Source of the DNA: Beijerinckiaceae bacterium
GTDB lineage: Bacteria > Pseudomonadota > Alphaproteobacteria > Rhizobiales > Beijerinckiaceae
Length of the DNA stretch: 64,000 bases
Assembly: GCA_947370975.1 (NCBI GenBank)
Contig: CANBNG010000005.1
Coordinates: forward strand, 124,001 to 188,000
Reading direction: 5' to 3'
Shown: positions 53,352-61,100 of the stretch, in pieces
Layout of the letters: the number at the start of each line of letters is the position of its first letter
Position numbering within the stretch: the stretch's first letter is position 1
Program-made: the position numbers and the translations under genes
Notes under the pieces: model-generated
Databases searched by the model: none
The model's input: the letters and a program-made list of their open reading frames with translations, nothing else
What the model was told of the DNA's origin: nothing

Positions 53352-54278
53352 ATGACCAGCCTTTTGACAAATGCTTCTGCCATTACCGCGCTTCAGAATC
53401 TGAACGCGACCAACCGCAGCATGCAGACGACGCAGGACCGTATTTCCACGGGCATGCGCGTCGCCAATGCTGCGGATAATGCCGCCTATTGGTCCATCGC
53501 CACCACGATGCGCTCCGACAATGCGGCGCTCTCGACCGTCAGGGATGCGCTCGGCATGGGCTCGGCGACGGTGGACGTTGCCTCCGCCGCGCTCAAGACA
53601 ACAGCCGACCTCACCACGCAGATCAAATCCAAGCTTGTGGCCGCGCGCGAGCCTGGCATCGACCGCGCGAAAGTGCAGGCCGAAATCAAGCAGCTGCAGG
53701 ACCAGATGAAGAGCGTGGCGGAATCCTCCACCTTCTCGGGCCAGAACTGGCTGTCGGTGGATTCGGGCGCTGCCGATTACAATGCCACCAAAAGCGTTGT
53801 GGCCTCGTTCACGCGCTCTGGCACCGATGTGTCGATCGGCACGATCGATGTCGATACCTCGGCGGTGGCGCTTTATGATGCTGACGCCACGGGCGAAGGA
53901 ATTATCGACAAGTTGCGCACGGTCAATACGACCACCGACATTCAGGTCAGCGAACTCGATATTTCCGACCTGACGGATTCGACCGAGGATCAGACGACGC
54001 TGGACGATTATATCTCCGCCGTCGATGGCGCGCTCACTGATGTCACCACGGCCGCAAGCGATCTCGGCGCGGTCAAGACCCGCATCAGCATGCAGACCGA
54101 TTTCGTGTCCAATCTCATGGATGCCGTCACCAAGGGCGTCGGCCAGCTGGTCGATGCGGATATGAACCAGGAATCGACGCGGCTTCAGGCGCTGCAAGTG
54201 CAGCAGCAGCTTGGTGTGCAATCGCTCAGCATTGCCAACCAGTCGAGCCAGCAGATCCTGTCGCTCTTCAAGGGCTGA
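53352..54278 (+). CDS. Flagellin
   Basis: 308 residues from ATG 53352. N-terminal D0/D1 sequence (ASAITALQNLNATNRSMQTTQDRISTGMRVANAADNAAYW) and C-terminal D0 (QALQVQQQLGVQSLSIANQSSQQILSLF) are typical of alphaproteobacterial flagellins; the central variable part is short. It forms the flagellar filament. It lies 161 bases after the CheT-like gene; the leader holds a TTGAGC-CTTGGT-GCTCAA hairpin at 53263-53280, and rare in-frame codons upstream of 53352 are not conserved. A strong terminator follows. Confidence 0.95.
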   Translation: MTSLLTNASAITALQNLNATNRSMQTTQDRISTGMRVANAADNAAYWSIATTMRSDNAALSTVRDALGMGSATVDVASAALKTTADLTTQIKSKLVAAREPGIDRAKVQAEIKQLQDQMKSVAESSTFSGQNWLSVDSGAADYNATKSVVASFTRSGTDVSIGTIDVDTSAVALYDADATGEGIIDKLRTVNTTTDIQVSELDISDLTDSTEDQTTLDDYISAVDGALTDVTTAASDLGAVKTRISMQTDFVSNLMDAVTKGVGQLVDADMNQESTRLQALQVQQQLGVQSLSIANQSSQQILSLFKG

Positions 54279-54311
54279 TCGGGCGAAGCTAAATAAATAC
54301 AAGGCGCGAAG

Positions 54312-54340
54312 CGGGCCCCACGAATGTGGGGCCCGTTTTA
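54312..54340 (+). terminator. Rho-independent terminator after flagellin
   Basis: CGGGCCCCAC, loop GAAT, GTGGGGCCCG then TTTTA: a perfect 10-bp GC-rich stem 33 bases after the flagellin stop and 10 bases from the stop of the convergent MotB/SiiA-like gene. Confidence 0.93.
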
Positions 54341-54349
54341 TATTGTCGG

Positions 54350-55063
54350 CTAGCCGGCGGTTTTCACGACATCGACCGTCTCGGGCGCGTCGAGCCTATC
54401 GGCATCGCGCACCTGCACCTTGATTTTGGTGGGGCTCACACCCTGTTTGATGAGACGGGCGCGGATGAGCATGGCGCGGTAATAGGCCTTGCGGCGCGCC
54501 TCCGTCGCGCTGGTCTTGTTGGCGACCGCAAGGGCGCTCACGAGCGCCCCGCCATTTTCTGCTCCCACCACATAGGCATCAACCGCGGCAAAGGTCTCCG
54601 CGCTCGGCTGCACGGCGTCAGGCTCAAACACCAGCCGCAACATGCCGGTGCCGGTGCTGGATGCCCCGCCGGCGCCATAGTCGCGTGCCGAAAACGTGTC
54701 CGGGCTTGTCACCTTGACTTCGCCACCGGGGCCAGGCGCCAGGCGGCCCGCGGTTTCCGAAGGGCTGGTCGCTACCGATTGTCCGGTGGAGGCTGGCCCC
54801 GTTCCCCCGCCAGCACCATTGCCGATCGCCTGGAGCACCGCGATCTGCAATTCATCGTTGGACATGGCGTCCACCTGCTGAAGATCGATATTGAGCGCTT
54901 TGGCAATGATATTGGAGAAATTGCGGCTCGCGCCCTGCGACAGGATGAAGACCATGACGCCAAGCACCATCATCACGAAGGTGAGCACCATCGTCATCGT
55001 GGTCAGGGCGTCGACGTAGCCCGGCCAATAGTTCTCTTCTTCGCCTTCGGAATTACCGGCCAT
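54350..55063 (-). CDS. MotB/OmpA-like single-span membrane protein, SiiA-like
   Basis: 237 residues from ATG 55063 (AGGA six bases upstream). A short acidic N-terminus leads into one membrane helix with MotB-like sequence GYVDALTTMTMVLTFVMMVLGVMVFIL; Asp18 sits where MotB has its proton-carrying Asp. After a Gly/Pro/Ser-rich linker comes an OmpA-like periplasmic region (RKAYYRAMLIRARLIKQGVSPTKIKV). It lies 59 bases behind the giant RTX gene, same strand, with no MotA gene near. This fits a SiiA-type proton-channel subunit controlling a type I-secreted giant adhesin better than the flagellar stator. Confidence 0.72.
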   Translation of the reverse strand: MAGNSEGEEENYWPGYVDALTTMTMVLTFVMMVLGVMVFILSQGASRNFSNIIAKALNIDLQQVDAMSNDELQIAVLQAIGNGAGGGTGPASTGQSVATSPSETAGRLAPGPGGEVKVTSPDTFSARDYGAGGASSTGTGMLRLVFEPDAVQPSAETFAAVDAYVVGAENGGALVSALAVANKTSATEARRKAYYRAMLIRARLIKQGVSPTKIKVQVRDADRLDAPETVDVVKTAG

Positions 55064-55122
55064 AACAAGTCCTGAAATATATGAATGAAAAGCACCGGCC
55101 CAGAGGGGCCGGCGCGGCACTA

Positions 55123-58100
55123 TTACCCGGTCACCACATGCAATTGCGCAATGAGGTTCTGGTTCGAGGCATCCGAATAGAAATTATAATCGGTGGTCGA
55201 ACCTGACCTGATGAATGAGGACTGCGAGTCCGTGATCGCCACGCTGTCGCCCGCATCGATGTTGATCGTCAGCTCCTTGACATCCGGGCGTCCACTCACG
55301 GACGCCCCGCTCATGGAGACAACCTGCGCACCAGTCAGCGAAGTGATTGTGGCAGTGACGCCCGCACTGCGGAAATCGAGAAATTCGACATTGGTGATCG
55401 CCGCAGCAAGCGCGGCGCCCGTGGCTGTCGAAGAGGCATTGATTAACACGGTGTCACTGTCATTACCGCCATCTGCCTTGAGCGTCGCCCCCGTCGCGGC
55501 AATGGCCGAGAGGCTGAAGCTCAAAATATCGTTGCCGGCATCGCCGTTCAAAGTATCCGCGCCACCACCTCCGATCAGCGTGTCGTTTCCGTCGCCACCG
55601 GCAATGGAGTCACTGGCCACACCGCCGGTCAGGCGATTGTCCTCGCCCGACCCCGTCAGTCTGTTCGCAGATTTCGCTGAACCGGTGACATATTCAATCG
55701 TTGAAATTATGTCGCCCAGCGCATCGCCACCAGTTTGCGCGGCGCTCGAGTTCAGATCGATGGTGACACCCGCAGCAGAGCTGGAATAATCGGCAATATC
55801 GGCACTGCCAGCATCACCTGTCAGGGTGTCGCTTCCAGCGCCGCCGATGAGCGTGTCATTGTCTCCCCCGCCGCTCAGTGAATCATTGCCGCCATTACCC
55901 GAGAGATAATTGGAGACCCCGTCGCCAATTAACGTATCGCCGGCGGCGCCGCCTATGACCCCCTCGATCGATATCCAATTATCTTTTGAGCCGTTACTGG
56001 GCCCGGTATTAACAGTAGCGGCCGAATTGAGAGACACACTCATAGAAGCGGCGGTACTCAAAAAGCTGTAATCGACAACGTCCATGCCATCGCCGCCATA
56101 TACCGAATCGGCCCCAGCACCGGGGGCCAGCGTATCGTTGCCCCCAAATCCGTATAGCGTGTCGTTGCCACCATTGGACGAAAGATAATTCACCTCGCCA
56201 TTACCTACAAGGCAGTCATTGCCAAGGTCAGTTATGAGGCCCTCGATAGAAATCAGCGTATCGACGTCGTTAGCGACTAATGTGACCGGGTTCGCGCTCA
56301 ATGTAATCCTAAGGTTCAGAGCGCCCAAATAAGTATAATCGGCAACGTCTAGGCCACTACCGCCGATCAATGTGTCATTTCCGCCATAGCCCTCCAGAGT
56401 ATCGTTGCCGAGCCCCCCGTCGAGGTAATTGGTCGACGTATTGCCTGCGAGCGTGTCGCCGCTAATGGAGTCGTTGCCGCTGCCGCCGATGAGTCCTTCG
56501 ATATTCTGGAGGACATCCGCATCGCCCGCATTCGTGAAGGTAACAGCTCCTCCAGAGTTCAAATAAAGATTTAAATTAGCAGCACTATATGAAAAATTCG
56601 CAATATCGGTACCGATGCCGCCATCGATCGTGTCAGCGCCTGTGCCACCGAGAATTGTATCTGAACCGACGTCACCAAAGAGGCTGTCATCGCCACCGAG
56701 GCCATTCAGATAATTATCGACAGTATCGCCGACTAACGCGTCACCCAGCGCGGAGCCGATCAGGCCTTCGATCGAGATAAGTTGGTCGATGCCCAATCCA
56801 TCATTGACATAAATCGTGGCAGAAGAATTGAGGGTGATATTCAATGGAGTGACGGCGTTTTGAAAATCGGCAACGTCCATGTCATCTCCACCATTCAGGG
56901 TGTCACTGCCACCCGAACCGCTCAACGTGTCATTGCCAAATCCACTCTGGAAAAGATTGTTATTCCCCTCGCCTTTGAGTGAATCGTTGCCTGAACCTGT
57001 GATATAGGATTCCACCTGTTCCACAATATTGGCATCCGCACTACCCGTCACGAGCATCAGCGTCATTTTCGTGCCGGCGGTTATCGTCAAAGACGCTGTC
57101 GCATAGGAATAATCGACCAGGTCTGCCTGCCCGCCGCCGCCATTGAACGAATCAGCTCCACCAACACCTCTGAATGTTTCGTTTCCCACGCCTTGGCCTC
57201 CGTCGAAGCTTTCTGCCGCAGACGTCCCTAGAAACAGACCTGAATTTGTATTGTCGACATATTTCTCAAAGCCGGAAATATATGCTGTGAGGACGCCTGG
57301 AGTGCTCGTGGTCACGGTCCCCGCGGCGATATTGAAAGTCCAGGCCGAGCCAGACAGGCTATAATCAAGCGTATCGGTCCCATCGCCGCCGGAGAGGGTG
57401 AGGGCTCCTGAATTATTACTGGTGTTTGACGAGGCTGATGAACCGCCAACATAAATAGAGTCGTCGCCGATCCCACCGGCGTAAAAACCGCCCACATTCA
57501 TCCCTGCACCCTTAAGGGTGTCGTTGAAATTGGACCCGATGATGCCGTCGATAGTTGAAGTCAGCGAATCGCCACCGTTGGCGCCAGTGACTGCGCCGTT
57601 ACTGGCAATTTGGATGGAAAGCCCAATCGCTGAATCGCTGTAATCGACAACATCCAGTCCAGCGCCGCCGTCAATGGTATCTTCGGCAGCCCCGCCCATG
57701 ATCGTGTCATTGCCGGCGCCGCCGGATAAACTATCCCTTCCGCCACCGCCCTTGATTGAATTGGCCTGAGCATCGCCTATAATTGTGTCCTCAATACCAG
57801 TGCCCGCAAAATTACGAATATTGATCAGGCTGTCGGTATCGCCAGTCGCGACTGTAAGAGAGTAGGTTGCGGCACTGTTCAGCGTTACCGAAATACCCGC
57901 ACCTGCGACGATATAGGAATAGTCTGCCCAGTCGTTGTCACCGCCGCCATCCAGCGTGTCGTTGCCCGCCTGGCCGGAGAGGCAGTCATCACCTGTGCCA
58001 CCCCGGAGAAGCTGCGCACCTGCACCGCCCGACAGGGTGTCATTGCCGATGCCACCATCCAGCATGCCGCCATCAAGCAGTCGAGACAGGCTGTCATTGC

Positions 58101-61100
58101 CCTCGTCGCCATAAACCGTATTGGCAGCGCTGCCCGAATCCCTAAGTGTGTCATGCCCAACGCCACCACGCACGGTCCAGATTCCAGCCTCATCAAACGC
58201 GAACTGATCTCCATTTGAGCTCAGAGCAATCTCGTTTACGAGACCCGCGATCAACACATCGGTCTCGACCGTCCCATTGCGCGTGACAGCAACCGTCACA
58301 GTCCCGCTCGGGCCTGCACCAGCTATCGACCGAACCGCATCAGTCGCTCCGATCAGATCGGAATAATCGAACAGGTTCTTGGCTGCGAGCGTGCCGTCGA
58401 GCGTGTCGCTGCCTGCCCCGCCCCTCAGGGTCTCATTTCCCACCCCCGCAATGAGCCGGTCGCCACCATCGCCACCCGTCAATAAATCGTTGCCGCCACC
58501 GCCATCGAGCGTGTCATTGCCGAGCCCACCATTGAGCGTGTCATCGCCCAGGCCGCCCAGGATCTTGTTGTCGAAATCATCGCCGGTGATGTTGTCGGCT
58601 CGAATGCTACCCGTAAAATTACGGAAGCCGCTGATGTTATCGACATCCGAACCGGCAACGACAGTGACGATCGCCGCTCCATTGGCCATGGTGACGACAA
58701 GGCCCGTCGTATCTGCCAGAGCATAGGCCTGCGAATAATCAGCCGTATCGGTGCCACCACCGCCCACAAGCGTATCGAGGCCGCCACCGCCCGCGATGAC
58801 GTCATTGCCTAAGCCGCCGGTGATCAGATTGGCGCCACCATCACCGCGCAATGTGTTCGCGCCCGTCTGGGAACCCCGCAGGTTCTCGATGCCGGACAAG
58901 ATATCGCCCTGCGCATCGCCGCCCGATTGCGCGCCCGCCACGCCGAGATCGACCGAGACGCCCACGCTCGAAGCCCAATAATCGGCCAGGTCCGTACCGT
59001 CCATGCCCTTCAGGGTGTCGGCCCCGCCAAGGCCGATCAATGTGTCGTTGACATTGCCGCCCTGCAGCAAATTGTCCTGGCTATTGCCAGAGAGCATATT
59101 GTTGCCTGCAAGCGAGCCAATCACGCCCAGGATGTTGATGAGCAAGTCACCCAACGCGTCGCCGGTCGCCTGGATGTTGGTTGTATCAAGGTCAATCGCG
59201 ACGGCAGCCGCAGAGGCGGAATAATCGGCCACTGCAAACCCGCCCGTACCAATCAGCGTATCGGCCCCCTGCCCGCCCGCGAGCGTGTCATTGCCGCCAC
59301 CGCCAGTCAGCACATTGCCCAAGATATCGCCGGTTACGCTGTCGTTCAGCGCTGTGCCGATGAAGTTTTCAATGCTGCGGAGAACGTCAACATCCTCACC
59401 CACGGCCACCGTGACAGTAATGTCCGCATCGCGATTCAAGGTGACCGTCAGGCCTGCCGCGCCTGTGGTGACATAGGAATAATCGGCGGTGTCATTCTCT
59501 GCGCCGCCATCAAGCGTGTCGCGACCGCCACGGCCCATCAGCGTGTCTTTACCGGTGCCGCCGACAAAATAATTATCGAGGCCATTGCCCTTGATGGAAT
59601 TGGAAAGAATGCTTCCGCCGTAGATATTCTCAATTCCGATAATTCGATCACTTTCGCCGCCCGTCATAATAACGGATTCCAGCTCAAGATCGGCGGTTAT
59701 GCCCACGATCGAGCCTGAATAATCGACAAGGTCAGTACCCGCTCCGCCATCAATTGAGTCATTGCCCGCTCCGCCGATAAACGTATCGTTGAAGCCCCAA
59801 CCGGTGAGAGAATTGTCGTCGGCATTGCCAATAAGTTTGCTGCCGAAGTTGACGGCGCCAACAACATCTTCAATGCTGACGAAAATATCGCCCTGCGCAT
59901 CGCCGCCAGATTGGACATATGCACCAAGATCGATCGTTACACTGGACGAAGCCTCGCTGTAATCGGCCACATCGCGATCGTCGCCACCGACCAGACAATC
60001 CGCGCCCACGCCGCCTTTCATATAATTACGACCGCCTAGCCCCACGAGCGTGTCGTTGCCGTTGCCGCCGATGAGCGTATCGTTGATGCCGCCACCGGTG
60101 AGGACGTTGTCACGGCCATCGCCTTTGAGCCAGTTTTCAAAGGCCAGGGCCCCGGTCACATTTTCGATGCTCTCAATCACGTCGCCCGCCGCATCGCCAT
60201 CTGTTTGGGATGAGCCGGACAGATCGACGGTCACGCCATGCGCCGACCCGGAATAATCGACCAGATCGACCCCGTCGCCACCCTTCAGCGTGTCAGCGCC
60301 GACACCGCCACTCAATGTGTCGCCAAGATCTCCGCCTGTTAGAACATTGGCCGCTTCATTACCAACAAGCTTGCTCGCCCATAGAGCAGCGCCAATGGCA
60401 TTGTTGATGCCCAGATAGATATCGCCCGCTGCATAACCGCCAGAGCCCCCACCGCCGAGATCGACAGTCACTGACGCTGACGAATTGGCGTAAGACACGA
60501 CGTCGCTTCCACCTCCGCCCTGGAATGTGTCGTTACCAAGATCCCCGTTAAACGTGTCGGCACCGGCGCCGCCGACAAATTTGTTGGCCAAATTGTCTCC
60601 ACTAAAAAAATTGCTTTGGCTCGCGGAGCCGATCACCCCTTCAAAACCGGAAATCACGTCACCGTCGGCATCGCCGCCGCTGGCGGTATTGGCTGCAAGA
60701 TTGATCGTGATGCCGATGCCGGAGGCGGAATAATCGAGATAATCAAAGCCGGCGCCATCGCCGCCGATGAGCGTGTCATGGCCGCCATTTCCAGCAATGG
60801 TGTCGCTGCCAGCGCCACCGGTAATGACATTGCCCTGAGCATCACCGGCCAGAGAATTGTCACCCGTCGCAGATCCGCGCAGATTGAGGATGCCGCTCAG
60901 GACATCGCCCTCCGCATCCCCACCATGCGCCACTGCGCCGGCCAGACTGACCCTCACACCAAGCGCGGACGTCCAGTAATCGACGATATCCACGCCGCCG
61001 CCGCCCACAAAGGTATCTGCGCCACCCCGGCCAATCAGCGTGTCATTGCCGGCGCCGCCGGTCAGAACATTGGCCTGATCGTTGCCGGCAAGACTGTTGG

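Noticed and set aside
54350..55063. Flagellar stator MotB
   Set aside because: It is next to flagellin, but there is no motA beside it, it lies on the strand of and directly behind the RTX giant, and its OmpA-like part is short. MotB remains the main alternative and is not excluded.
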